From Deuterostichococcus epilithicus (Eukaryota > Chlorophyta > Trebouxiophyceae > Prasiolales > Stichococcaceae): a DNA stretch of 64,000 bases. Both the position numbers and the translations under genes were made by a program. The notes beneath the pieces are model-generated. The model saw only the letters and a program-made list of their open reading frames with translations, was not told the origin of the DNA and made no database searches. Positions 23,501 to 35,531 of the stretch are shown here, one piece after another (within the stretch, counting starts at the first letter, position 1; each line of letters opens with the position of its first letter). The stretch is taken from NCBI GenBank assembly GCA_033439295.1, contig JAVTLE010000007.1, forward strand, positions 2,187,300-2,251,299. Reading direction: 5' to 3'.

Positions 23501-26500
23501 CAGGCAGCGTAGTCATCCCTAATGGTTTTGTCAAAGTTGCTGTGGTTGTCAATCACGACATACATGCCATTGGCAGCCAGCATGTGCACGTTCCACAGGA
23601 AACGGTTGAATGTCGAGTCTGATGGCAGGTAGTCGTCGCAGGATCCGGCGATGTGACCAGGGCTGAACGGCAGCGTGCTGTTGACCTGCAGGCCTGCACA
23701 CAGTAGCAGGAGCGTTTTCATCAGGCTGATCAATAGCGCTTTCATAAGGGCTTCCACTGAACGTATAAGAACAGCACATACACGCTGGTAGGCTCCGTAG
23801 ATTCTAGACGGTTTAATGAGACGCTCAAACAACATTTCGTACCCGCCGGGATGTTGACACCAGGCTTCGTGGTGGCAGCAACCAGCTGGTTGTCTGAGAC
23901 CTCGGTGCACTGCCAGTTGAAGGGCTTTGGCTTCAGGGTGAACCTGCGATGTCCGCGTGCACAACTCACGTCGGAGCCCTGGGCAGTGCAGGAGGGGCAT
24001 GCCGGCACGTGCGCAGATGCCGCTCTTGCTGGACGTAGGCTGCTGCTGGGTGCAGGCTGCGGCCCTGGTGGCCAATACCTGCACTGCTTGAACGCGCGAG
24101 TCCCATAGGGTGACTGCACACGAATGGAGAAAAGGCTCACAGGTCGACGAAGGAGAATGGCAGCCGGACGGCGTTGAAGCCGAGGAGCTTCATGCGGCGC
24201 ACGATGGTGGCGACGTCGCGGGACAGAGCCGTCTGCCCCGCCCAGATGCCGTCGGGCGCGGTGTTGGCATCCTGGTGCAGCAGCACGGCAGCGGCAAGGT
24301 CAGCTCGGAATGCTGAAACCAGGTCACACCGCCTGCACGCGCTCCGTGGATTGTGCTCTACAGAGTTATTCCGTGTAGATGCGGCGCTGTTGACGTCAAG
24401 CAGCAGGCGACAGGAGCAGAGAACCAGACACCATGAGCACACCTCGTAGCCGAACCAGTTGATTCCCTTGAGGACCAGCGGCTGACCGTCGACGCCCACA
24501 AGGTCGATGCCTGCAAGGCGTGGCAGTGTGCTTGCCAACAGAGCGCAGGCTGCGATGATTTCGAGATGTGCACTCACAAGGAACTTGCAAGTGTAGCGAT
24601 TGAGCCTGCTGCTCTCCAGTCTGGAGCAGCAGTAACAGCATGGGACAGGCTGCAAGCCTTGCGCGATAAAGTGAATGAGACCAGATCTGATTCGCTTGAT
24701 CATTGTCAATGGGGGGACACGCACCATTGATGCCGACTGGCCGTGTGATGGTTGGCACCGTGAAGGCGTAACCGGACACCGGGGGGCTGGGCGGCGGCGG
24801 CGGTGCGGGCGGTGCGGGAGGAGCTGGCGGCGGGCTGGGCATTGGCGGCGGGGGCGGCGACGGCGGCGGGCTTGGCGGGGACTGCGCGGCATTGTAAGTC
24901 AGGAATGCGGCCAGCTTGCTCACGCCGTGTATGACCACAGCGATCGTCTGCTCAGCTTACACTAACAAGGATAGTTGCTACTGTTCTGGAAACATTGTAA
25001 CCAGTCTTCTCCAGACCTGCAGATTGGTCATGGACGCACGAAAGCTGGCGCACCGCGGGTGGCGGTGGGGACAGGTTCTCCGAGATGATTGGCGGCGCCT
25101 CGTTGGCGGGCGAGCCCTGGCCGGACAGCACGACGATGGAGCAGGGAATGCCATTGACGGCAACGTTGGCGGGCACGAAGGCGGTTGAGGTGCCGACGGT
25201 GCCGGTGAAGATGCCGCCAAGGGAGGGCGTGGCGACGCCGCCGGGCTGCAGCGCCTGCCAGCTGTTGCTCACGACGCCTGCACGGCACCATGGACGGGGA
25301 GGGCATGAGACGCGCAAGGCTGAAGGTTGTCGAAGGAGCTGTTGGTATTTGTGTTGACGGCGCTTCCCTGGCGACTAAACATTTGCCTTGATCAAACGCT
25401 GGCGACGTCGACCTGCAGGGAGCAGCCTTGCACAGAAGAAGAGCTACAGGCACCCTGCTAATAGGACTAGACGTGCACGAGGACCTTTAACCTGTAAGCA
25501 TGGGCGATGCACGCCGCCGAGCAAGTACTTGGGCCTCAATTGTATAAGGGAAACATGGGACGCACCATCAATATTGCCGCTGGAGGCGGAGGTGAGGTTC
25601 CAGTTCCAGACCTCATGCGCAGAGACGTAGGTCGGGTTGTCCAGGTGCAGCGACCAGGGCGCCGGAACCACCTTGTCGGCCCTGCGCACGAATTGGCAAC
25701 AGCTATTGCTACAGATGGGGATGCCGAGACTTTTGCCATTATGCTGACCATTGCTCGCGCCCTTGCACTCTGCATGCCGCGCAGCATGCACGCGCACTGC
25801 GCATGCGCAGCTGCTGCTGACTTGCAAGCTGGGACCCACAAGGCGGGCATGTGTGCTCATGTGCGGCAAGGTGCCCCGACGCGCAAGGCACACTCCTGCA
25901 ATGTGTGCAGATTCGTAATCATTTGCCCGCACCAGTTTTTGAAGTACAAGGTCATGGAGGTGCAGAAGGACTTGGTGCCATCCTCCAAGTAGCCGCACAG
26001 CCACGGTGGTGTCACCTGCAGAGCATCGACCAGCCAGGTTGTGGCTCAGTTCGGCGACCCATGTGCATGAGTCAAACGACCTCGGCGGCGGCGGCGGCGG
26101 CGGCGGCGCTTCCAGGCCAGAACATGCTGCCGCTCACCCGAACATGCAGTCTCACCCCTGATAGGACCAGCGCACAATACAAACTGCGGCAGGTCACAAG
26201 GAGGAAGCACGCAGAAGGTGGCACACCTTGACGGACGCCTCACAGGTCGGGTTGGTCACCTGCAGGCAGGACGGAGGTCGGGACTGAGCCACCAGCAGCG
26301 GGTGAGGATCAAGCGACCGGAGGATATCAGGCCGCAAGCACGTCTCTGGCAGTCATCGCCACAAGGCGATCAACACACCAGCAAGCGAAAGTTGGTGCCG
26401 TTGGAGGAGGAGGGCGACCCGGCGGTGGCCACTGGAGGCAGCTCCCGAAACTCGCTCTTTGGTCCGCCACCGAAGCCGGCCTGTGAGCACGCACGGCCGG

Positions 26501-27257
26501 CATCTGTTAAACACGGAGTTCCAGCCACTCAGGCCAGCTGGACACCCGTTGTTTGAGCCGGTACTTCAGCCTCACACGACGGCGGGCGCCGACGGGATGT
26601 CCAACAGGACAGGTGGTTTGATATGCATTTCACGCGCAGCGCGTGGGAAATCATGGCAAGACCTCAATGGCTACGTCTTTGCAGTCTATGCATGCTCTGG
26701 TTGAGGCTGTCGGCGGGATCGCACTCAATTTTCGCGAGGGAAATCACGCAAGCCTGCATACGCTAGCTGGAGCCATACGAGCACGACTAGAAGTACTAAT
26801 CATAGCAGCAGTGCAGGTCTGCACGGCGGTAGAAACGTGGAAGTGCTCTTGCGGCAGCTCCAGAGCCAACTGTCGGAAGGATTTTCGAGAGCGGCCACAC
26901 GCAGCTGAGCGGGCTCGGTCTATCCTTGAGAAACATGCCACTCATAGACAAAATGCGCACCTGCTGTCGGCTGGCCGGGATGGCGATGCCGTTGAAGGTG
27001 ATCGAGGCCGTCGGGGCGTTGGTTGATGTTTGGGAAGCCGCTGTTGTCAGCACCGTGACAGCAGCAGCTGGTGTCAGATCGTTGCCAACGTCGACAAGCG
27101 GCCGCGTCTGCGACGGGCTGGCTTCAGCCAGCATGCGGTGGCGGCTCAGCGACGCAGGCATGTGCTGCGGTGCATGCCGCGCGGCCACCGATACAGCACC
27201 CGCGACAGCCAAGAGCAACAGCAGCGAAACCGCCCTGCGGCCTGGATCGCCCCGCAT
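20566..27257 (-). CDS. Secreted GH5 cellulase with N-terminal beta-sandwich-like region and two CBM1 modules
   Basis: Eighteen exons: 27257-26961, 26480-26379, 26259-26227, 26015-25933, 25681-25566, 25277-25054, 24881-24725, 24510-24443, 24271-24141, 23943-23843, 23693-23494, 23288-23129, 22935-22788, 22614-22503, 22267-22175, 21973-21851, 21555-20987, 20812-20566. They total 987 codons plus TAG, all phases consistent. Order: signal peptide (AVSLLLLLAVAGAVSVAA); a region with CEASVKVT, MTLYFKNWADK and HEVWNWNLTSASSGN that resembles a CBM2/CBM49-type sandwich; a PPSPPPSPPPPP linker; the GH5 domain from LKGINWFGYE; a Thr/Pro/Ala linker; CBM1 modules at about 869-910 and 946-987. Catalytic residues are Glu530 (DILNEP) and Glu663 (VIGEFG). 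Both CBM1 copies have WxQCGGK and end in W-Y/W-QC. An intron splits the first exactly in its final Trp codon. It should bind and cut cellulose-like wall polymers outside the cell. Confidence 0.93.
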
Positions 27258-29121
27258 ACCTCACTCAACTCGATTACCGCGCTCGAGGCCAAAGTCAGCA
27301 CTACGTCAGCTGCTGGCTGGACAGATCGGTTGGGCTCTGGTACAGGTTGTTGGTCGCTTCTGTGGCGCCGGCGGGTCCGGCCGCGACGATTGGGGATACG
27401 AAAGTTTGGTGGTGATCCGAGAAAGGGTGGTGCGGCCGAGCTACCGGTCGTTCATGGGCGCTGCACCACGGATGAGAGGTTGTGACAGCTATGTCTAGCG
27501 GCTGCAAGTTTGCATCTTTGTCAACTCGGCGACCACGTGGCGATGGGACTCTCGGCATTTCCTGCCAGCTGTGGCTTCCACTTGTTATTTATATATGTTT
27601 GTATTTCTCAGATTTGTTCATAGCTGTTGGGGTAGCAAGTTACCTAAGATTTTAGTTTGATCACCTTCGGTGATTCAAACTTATGCACTCGAGTTTTCCT
27701 CCTGGCCGTAGTAAACCCTAAGAGTCGTCGACGGGAAACCTCCTCCGCCTTCTGCCGGTGTTACCCTGCGTCTTCAGGTCTTCCCTGGTCAGTCAGCTGT
27801 TCCTTGGGCCATTCTGCAGACCTTGCGTCAGGCAGGCGCCTCGCGCTGCGGCTGGCCGTGCGAACGGTGCCCCGGCAGCCGGCGTTGTAAGATTCGGCGA
27901 GTTGATGTAAGAATCGTTTCCTCGCCCTTAGTACGATTTTCCATAGAACGGGGAAGCACACCGGGGCTTACCCCTCTGGTCCTTTAACGAGGGGGTTATT
28001 CGCGATTGCCAGACGCAGACTGTGATTCGGAAGCCTTCCGGCTGCAGAGCAGTCCGCAGGCAGGTTGCACGGCTGCTGCAGCTGGCAGCCGCTGCGCGCT
28101 GCAGCAATTTGCATAAGGGGCGTTTCGGAGAGATCAACGACGAGGGAAAAATTGGGCAAAGTGTAACTTTTGCTCGTGGGTAAGTTTACCCGCCCACCTC
28201 CCAAGTACGAGGGGGGGTGTTCACATCCAGGCTGGGGATGTTCGCGTCTGCATGCGGCAAATTGCGCCTGTTTGTTCCAGCAGATGTCAGAAAGGCTTCT
28301 GCAGTGATGTGCGAGCGCTTTCGGCGTGTAAACTTCACGTCGCCCTGATTCTCATGCACATTTCGTGAGTTTTTCCTTCACCCCGAGCCGAGAGTGTCCT
28401 GGAGCGTGCTGGTTTGCTGTCTGTATGAGTCCTGCGATCATACCAGGATGAGCATGCCACACCAGCTGCTGCATGTTGCGATGCGTCATTTTGCTGTGGC
28501 CGTTTTCGCTGCAGGGTGCTGCCCGGTGCTGTCATTCCTCGGCCGGCCTTATCAGCGACCTGGCTGCTCCCTTTTCGACTGCTCCCTTTTCGACAGACGA
28601 CCTGATCAAACTAGCGTCTCGCCCCCGGCGAACGCCCATTGTTATGCTTGGCGTTGTGGGGTATCGGGGCATCGGTCTGCATGCTTCTGCTTGCAGCAGG
28701 AGGATCCTTCTCCTGAGGGTACTGTCTTGATGTAAAGCACTGCGCAATTCCTCGAGGCCGGCTTCGCTGGCCCCAGCTTAGCTGCGAGAATTGCAGTAAG
28801 TAAGGCCTGCCCCGTTGAAGACTTTGCCCCCTTACATGACGGACATCTCGCATTCCATCTTCCGGTCTGCCAGCAAGCTGGCTTGATCGGTTTGCTTAGC
28901 AGATAATCTCGGCTGGACGACCTTTGTGCCGATTCAGTGATAACATCAGGTGCGTCCTGCCGGTCAGGTGCACCCATACATTCCTTGCGCGAGACATTGG
29001 TGGACCGAGCCTGTGTATTGCTCTTTTTCTTTCGACTTCGAAGCAGCTGCAACAGACGCACCCTTGCCTGCAGCGTGGCGCGCAGCAACTCAAGCAAAGC
29101 GCCCGCACTGCCTGCAGCACG
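27258..29121. promoter_or_regulatory. Divergent intergenic region between GH5-CBM1 and SURF1
   Basis: The 1.86 kb between two start codons pointing outward should hold both promoters. Part of it (about 27560-27720) is AT-richer than the surroundings. One strong inverted repeat at 27655-27680 is described separately. Open frames on both strands lack recognisable domains. Confidence 0.45.
27655..27680. repeat. Short inverted repeat able to form a hairpin
   Basis: The left arm GTTTGATCACC pairs with the right arm GGTGATTCAAAC around a TTC loop, with one bulged base. It sits in an AT-richer patch about 400 bases upstream of the GH5-CBM1 start. A function is not shown; it could act in DNA or in a 5' leader. 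Confidence 0.6.
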
Positions 29122-31468
29122 ATGGACAGGGGCACGGCACTGAAACGCCTCAGCACGCTGCTGTTGCGAGGCGGGTGGAACAGCTTCGCCGCAGCGCCGG
29201 TGCAGCCGTCGGTCACTGCGGGACTACAGCATGCGCGCTGCATTGCCACATCTGCCACCGCCGCTGCCGGCACGCAGGCAGCGCCGCTGCAGCGACATTT
29301 AGTTGCACCGGCAACAACCGGAAATGCCGGGGCCAGGCAGGGCGGCGGCAGCGGCAATGGTAATGGCGGCGCCGGCGGCACGCGCAGCATGGGTCCTGTG
29401 CTGCTGCTGCCGGCGGGCGTGGCGGCAGGGCTGGGTGCCTGGCAGCTGGCGCGGCGCTCTGCGAAGGCACAGCAGCTGGAGGACCGCCTCGCCGCAATGC
29501 GGGTGGGTCCTTTGCATAGCACATGCCATCGTGCACATGACGGCAGGCTGCGATGCACGTGCGATCGCGCCGCCACTCGCCACCTACTACCGTTGAGGCT
29601 GCACTGCTACTGTTTGTGACACGTGTAACGTGTCAGCGCGATTCGTGTCGGGTCGCAGGCGGAGCCTGTGGACATCTTTGCCATGACAGAGCGCCTGCCG
29701 GAGTTTTCACCCGTGGCCGCTGAGGGCGAGTTTGACGAGGCAAACACCTTATTCGTCGGTGCGCTGGGCAGTGGGCACTATAATTCTAAAAACTTGTATT
29801 TTAGGGCTCGAGTTTCTTTGCATTCGTGATCGCTCCACTCTCCTTGGCTCCTAACGCCTTCGCAACGTCTCGTTTGCTAGGCTTGCAAGCAGCGCCGCTG
29901 CCTGAACAGAAGGGCCGTCTCCGCACTGCCAGTTCGGTCCTCACGGTGTCGCCTTTCCCATCGTCAATTTCGGTCGACACACCACACACGGTTCTGCTCG
30001 AGTGCCGCAGGCCCCAGGCCGCGCTCGGCGATGGGCGGCACCATCGCGGGCAACCTCGTGGTGACACCGCTTCGGGACGCGTCCCGTGGTGCGGCGGCGC
30101 TGGTGGTGCGTGGCTGGGCGCCTGCCGACTGGCAGCCCGACCGGACTGCCGCACCTGAGTGGGTGGGTCCTGCCATTCTCGCATGCTTGGCGGACGGTCA
30201 CTGGTGGGGCTACCAGACTCCAGCTTCGGAGGTTCACCAGCCCTTGCAATGCTGTCACAGCGCCGGTCCAGCGAAGTGCCTTGGGCCTCCCGCAGCCCAC
30301 AGGTGCAGCGCAGCGCTCTCCTCTGGCCAGCTCTCACGCCCCCAAGTGCTTTCAGTTCGCCCTCTCGCAGCAGAGTCCCATCGCACCGATGCGCGGCGTG
30401 TCTTAGAAAGCCCGCACGTGGCCTGCAGGTGCGGGTGGCGGGTGTGACGCGGTCCAGCGAGGCGCGCGGCGGCTTCGTGCCCGACAATGTCCCCGGCGCC
30501 GGGCCGNCCGACCCGGGCGCGCACTGGTACTGGCTGGAAGCCCCCGCGCTCGCACGCGCCGCGGGGCTGCCGCCAGACACGCCGCTTATGGAGGCCGTCG
30601 TCGACGCGCATGCCAGGTGCGCCGTATGAGTTGTCGCCGTCATGGGAAGAGACGGCAGAACCCTGTCCTGGCGCTGGCACGCGCTGCTGGGCTGCCAGAC
30701 ATGCCGCTGCTGGAGGCCAGGGCGACATCCACATGCTGGTGCTTGGTCCGTTCGCTCAGGCGTTTCCAGCGTTTCGACAGGCGCAGGAGTGCTCGCCTCC
30801 AGGCCCGATTGGCTCCCATGGTTGCGCTGCACGCTGACGGCGCAGATTGAACCAGCAGTGTTGCAGGACGCAGCGTGCAGTGCCGCCACGCACTCTGTTG
30901 CGATGCAAGCCGGTGATGCAGGATGGTTGGTGTCGTCGGCGAGATGCGACATGCGCTGCCGCTGCGCAGGGAGGCGGCACCAAGCGCGATGGAGGTCCTG
31001 GGTGGCCGCACCGCCAGCCTCGGCAATGCCCGTGTGTCCTACCCCGAGCCGCGGGTGAGCAACGTTTGGAAGTCAGAGCCACCTCTGGAAGTCAGAGCAA
31101 CTTCGAGCGGCTGGTCGGCCAGGCTGTTGAGAGGCTTTTGCACATGCGGTCTCAGCTGCCAGATGGTGGTCTTCGACCAGGTGTCTGCAGCCTGCCACCT
31201 CATGTACCGAGGATCGCTTCAAAAAAGCTTGCGCCTTGCCTGGGACGCCTCACCAGATTGATCCGAGGCACAGGCCCATCAAGAGCCGCAAACCATTTCG
31301 TTGAGGCATCTTCCACTGGCTGCGGCGCAGACGCGGGAGGAGCTGCTGCAATTCCCCGTCATGCCGCAGGGCCACCTCAACTACGCGGCCACCTGGTTCA
31401 CGCTGTCTGGTTGCATCGCTGCGGCCGCACTGGTGGCCATGCGCCGGCGGCGGCGGCCCATCAGGTAG
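29122..31468 (+). CDS. SURF1: SURF1, cytochrome c oxidase assembly factor
   Basis: Six exons: 29122-29502, 29659-29758, 30011-30162, 30429-30616, 30970-31054, 31331-31468, giving 347 residues with consistent phases. The N-terminus is a basic presequence (TALKRLSTLLLRGGW) for mitochondrial import, followed by a Gly-rich spacer. The first membrane segment is at about 91-108 and leads into GLGAWQLARR, the SURF1 counterpart of the conserved GxWQ motif. The intermembrane part contains VVTPLRD, LVVRGWAP and HWYWLEAPALA. The last exon has HLNYAATWFTLSG, the typical SURF1 end, with the second membrane segment and an Arg-rich tail. The protein assists heme a delivery and assembly of complex IV in the inner membrane. 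One N base lies at 30507. Confidence 0.94.
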
Positions 31469-32080
31469 CAAGGCGGCCTGCGGCGGGCGCAGCCCTTGCA
31501 GCCAAGCAACCACACGATAGCAGGCCTGCCAGCCAGTGCACTGCCGGCGCGGCAGCTGCTGGTCCGTCCAAGAAAGCACCCTGCTCGCGCGCCGTCAGCT
31601 ACCGAAACATGCAGTGGCGCAGCAACGTTTAGACAGCAAATGCTGAAGCGCTGCTGCACCGGACTGCTTGTTTGCTCATCTCTGCATCGGCAGCTGAAAT
31701 CAGGACAACAGGCTGAACATGAGAGGCGCCAGGCAAAGCGCAAATAACACCGAGAGCAGTTGGGAAGCTGTATGTTGTTCAGTGTTCAACGATGTGCGCG
31801 GCATGCATATATCGTGATGCGTGTGCTTCTCAGATGTCGTCCAATGAGTGAGATCATTCAGCAACAAGCTGTCACATGACACATGCCAAGCGAAGGGTGG
31901 TGCTTCAGCAACTGGCAACCAAGTGCTGCATCAACCGTAAACAGAGTTTGCACACGAGACACGTACAAAGGGAGGCCCTGCCCCACCTAGAAAACGATGC
32001 AGCCAGTTCATGCTGCAGAAAACAGGCCTGGGGGTCGGCATTGTAGTGAGCAGACATCCGGTCAGCAGCGACCCAAGACT
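31469..32080. other. Intergenic region after SURF1
   Basis: This region separates the converging 3' ends of SURF1 (+) and the secretory protein gene (-). Nothing coding or structured is supported, and I see no clear TGTAA signal. Confidence 0.5.
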
Positions 32081-35062
32081 TCAAGCCGCACGCGACGTAA
32101 AGCGCTTCTTGAGCGGCCCCACCAGGTAGGGCCCGTGGCCCACCCTGGCCGATCTCAGTGTGGCCTCCGCCAGCAGCTGCAGCTCGCTCAGCGGCGCCGG
32201 GAGCAGCGGGCGCCGGTGCAGGTAGCGGAACGCGCGCTTGTCGAACACGTAGAAGTCGCCAGGCCGGAACGGCTCCAATGCCGGCAGCACCAATGACGGC
32301 GGAGCGTCCACGCCGAGTGCAGATGATGCAGTGGTGTCGCTGCTGCCGCCGTCGGGCTTGGCAGCCGCCCCACCGCGGTTCAGACGCTGCAGCGTCTTCA
32401 GCATTGCTTCGGCGGAGCTGGCCTCGTTGGCGCTGCGGCTGAAGCCTGCGGCGCGAGTGGCCGCGGAGCCTGCGGCAGCACTGGCAGGGGCTGCATCGAC
32501 TGCGGCTGCATCAAAACCGCCGCCAGTCCTGCGGCGCTTTAGGCGCGGCGGCACCACCGCCTGCAAAACGAGGCGTTATGGCAGCCATCTGTTTGCACAC
32601 TTTGCACCCTGAGGTGTTCGGGGTCAAGAATGTGATCCATATGAGCTCAGTGCGGGTTGTCGGGACGCTGCTGCAATTCCAAGGCCTTGGAGGAGCTGCT
32701 GCTATGCAGCCTGTTGTATATGGCTGCATCAGTCCACCATGCCGCGAGTTCAAACCACTACAACCCGGAGTTGCTGCATGTATGGACGCCCTGCATGACC
32801 GACGAGGACGACAGAAGGCACAGCGCCCGCCTGGGGAAACCCTTGTTGCTGTGCCGCATCATGCTGGTGCGCCGCCTGCGCCCGCACCTGCGCCGCTGCT
32901 TCGTCCTCCCCACCGCTCAGGGCCTTGAGCTGCCTGCAGAGTCAGTGTCCGAAGGCCACGATAAGCCTCGTCGGCTGCAGCACCCGAGTCCCGACCTGAG
33001 ACCGGCGGACCTGCCCTATGAGCTGGCTCAAGCCGCTGCCTAGCTGGAGGCAGCGGACCTAGTCGGCCACTGTGTGCTGGAGCTGGCGCTGGAGGCTACA
33101 AAGTGAGCAGCTTGGCAGGGCGGCCCGAACCAAGCAGGGCGCCAGACGTGCCATCGGCAGAAGCGACCCGTGCTGCCACCCAGCCCCTTATGGCGCCCCA
33201 GATGATAATTGCCACGCAACGTTACCGTCCACGACCCAGCAAAAAATGCTGAGAGCAGCTTGGTGTGCTTGGGCCATCATGCCAGAGGGTCCACGCTCCA
33301 ACTCACATCCGGTCGTGTCGAAGATGGAGCATCGATATGCTACCTGGTCTGATGGTGGAAAGGGAGCCAGTGCGTGGCATTAACGTTGTGCTTGTCCATC
33401 CAGACGTGAATGCCATGATGCAGAGCCGTGGCTGCGCTGACGCCGCCATCAAAAAATGTATTGCCCTCCTCCTCTGCAGCGGCGGCCTCATCGAAGGCTT
33501 CACGTGCCAGCCTGCATACATGCAGAACCCTCATGCATGCTGCGCCAGAATCAGCACAAGGCCCGGCTCACGTACATGGCATCACCCCTGGGTGGCGGAT
33601 GAGACACACCTCCAGGTCCCCATCATGAGTGCCGCGTTATGTGCATGCGCCGTCTTTACTGTCAGGTTTGCCGCTGCCGCACACTCCGCCAAGGAGGCTC
33701 GCTGCTGTTCGCTCGACAGCGAGTCGTGCGCACCTGGAGCGACCAGGCGAAAGCGGGTGCTCGTGAATCCACTGGTTCTGACTGAAAGCCAGCTCCTGCT
33801 GCATCGAAAATCCGCCACGAAAGAAGGCAAAGTCGCCAGCAGTTGGTTTCAGCCTGCATGCACGTTCGTGGCACATCAGACGAGGTTGTATGGTGTGTTG
33901 TTGTATTCAGACAATTAAGACATGAATCAACCGTCAGAACGTTACAGGACACAGCCGGTCTGGGCACTCTGCGAGCACCTCACCACCAAGCAGACGTGGG
34001 GTCATGCATATGAAACCACACAGTGCTGGCCCAATTTGTCGTCTCGTCCAAGTCGAAGGCGCCCATGACTTGTTTCTCAGGTGTTACTCCTGAGGTGCCC
34101 GACTGCAATGCTGCCATTGGCTGCGGCCTGCAACATGTACGCAGCAGCAAGGCCGTCAACGTGTGCATCCAACGATATTCAGTATCTGTCCTTGACAGCC
34201 TATGACGCCTCGACTGCTTCGCACCTTTCCTGCTTGGAGGGCGCATGCTGCTTGATCCAGTCAGCAGCAGCAGCCTCGATGACTCTGGCGAAATCTTGTG
34301 CGCCAAGGATGAACTCTGACGTGCTATGAGCTGCCGTGCTGCCGCCGGGTTGCAGGCCTGGCGCCAGCAGGGGGCCCTGAGCATCGAACGTCGCTGCTGA
34401 AGGCGTGAACGAGTGAGCGGCCGTGTCTGCAGTCCTGCCATGTGCAAAGGCAGCTGCCATCTTTGCCGCAAGCTGGCCGAGGCGCGCTGGCCAAGCTGCA
34501 GCCGAAACGACGGCGTGGCTGATAATGCGGCTCTGCAATTGCCGTTGACGCCACAGGTCATTGCCGTCACTGACCGCCACCGCGATTGAGTCCGCTGAGG
34601 GGCGGCGGCTGGCGGGTGCGGAGTCGCTGTGATGCACTGTCAAGCAGCCACAAAAACCATTATTGCTGATGCAGCAGCTGCCTGCACGCACCGTGTGCTA
34701 GAACATCATGGAAAGCATGTGTCATGCCGCCGCAGCAGGAGGCGTTACTGCGTCAGCTCAGCAAATGGACCCCGACTATTCTGCTGTGCATGACAACGCT
34801 AACGGTGTGAGGCCCGAAAGGACAGCGCGTGACGAGGGGCTGCGGATGGACAGCCCTCTTGAAAGCCGTTTAGCAAGTGCAAGCCTAAAGCAATGTATGT
34901 CAATTTGAGGGAAAACATTGCATAAACACCTGGAGGCGTTTCAGCCGGTCGCTTGGCATCGGCACTTGTTCCGCGCAGCATGGGTCGAGCCTGGATAAGC
35001 ACCGCCGAAAATACCGCCACCATCAGAAACACGGCAGACCATTGACTCGAGCTGCATTTCAT
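32081..35062 (-). CDS. Unrecognised 500-residue secretory-pathway protein
   Basis: Seven exons: 35062-34930, 34636-34225, 34127-33984, 33853-33734, 33511-33344, 32933-32888, 32560-32081, phases all matching. The N-terminus is a signal peptide or anchor (WSAVFLMVAVFSAVLIQA). The central part is well ordered and looks enzymatic: VMGAFDLDETTNWASTVWFH, then WWLKPTAGDFAFFRGG, then AFSQNQWIHEHPLSPG, then NTFFDGGVSAATALHHGIHV followed by NATHWLPFHHQ. The last exon is Ala-rich and then has FRPGDFYVFDKRAFRYLHRR. The acidic DLDE and the many aromatic and His residues would suit a glycan-active enzyme, but I cannot assign a family. The sixth exon is the least certain: an unspliced reading from 32933 stays open to 32750. 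The final exon could belong to another gene, although phase 0 joins it cleanly. Confidence 0.65.
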
Positions 35063-35531
35063 TGCTCCCAGTTTGTAGTATCAGTATATGACAATGCTGC
35101 CTCTACGAATACACACGCAGCATGAAGAAGTCTTTTGACCGAGAGATGATCCTTGCGGCTCAGAGATCGTCCCAGAAGCCCAGAAGGTCCTCGTGCAGGT
35201 TCATACGCTGTTCGTTGTACAGTTTCAGGGAGTCAACGGAACCCTTGCACCCAACAATTTCACAAAATGTGTTCTGTGCAGCCAGGTGACTCTAAGTTCC
35301 AGGTGTCAATGTGCTGCTGCAGAAATTGTTTGCTGACCGCCGACACCGCGCTCAAGCGCCGGTGTGGCGGTTTCCTCATTTCTGTTGCGAAACTCACTCC
35401 TAAATCAAAACCCACGCATCAGCATCTGTCAGCTCATGATCGTCTCGCCAGCACACGTCGTGTCAAAGCATGCCCACAGCAAGCCACTAGCGCGCACAGA
35501 TGTTCGCCGGCGCATCTGCAACCTCCTTCCC
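35063..35531. other. Spacer between the GNAT gene and the secretory protein gene
   Basis: Both neighbours are on the minus strand, so this holds the promoter of the secretory protein gene and the 3' untranslated region of the GNAT gene. No exon is supported. Confidence 0.45.

Noticed and set aside
32657-33043. 128-codon plus-strand open frame
   Set aside because: It overlaps a short minus-strand exon of the secretory protein gene and lacks any recognised motif. I could not exclude a small gene, but I cannot support one.
33265-33918. 217-codon plus-strand open frame
   Set aside because: It is antisense to two exons of the secretory protein gene, whose minus-strand splicing gives a more coherent protein. 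The plus frame shows no motif.
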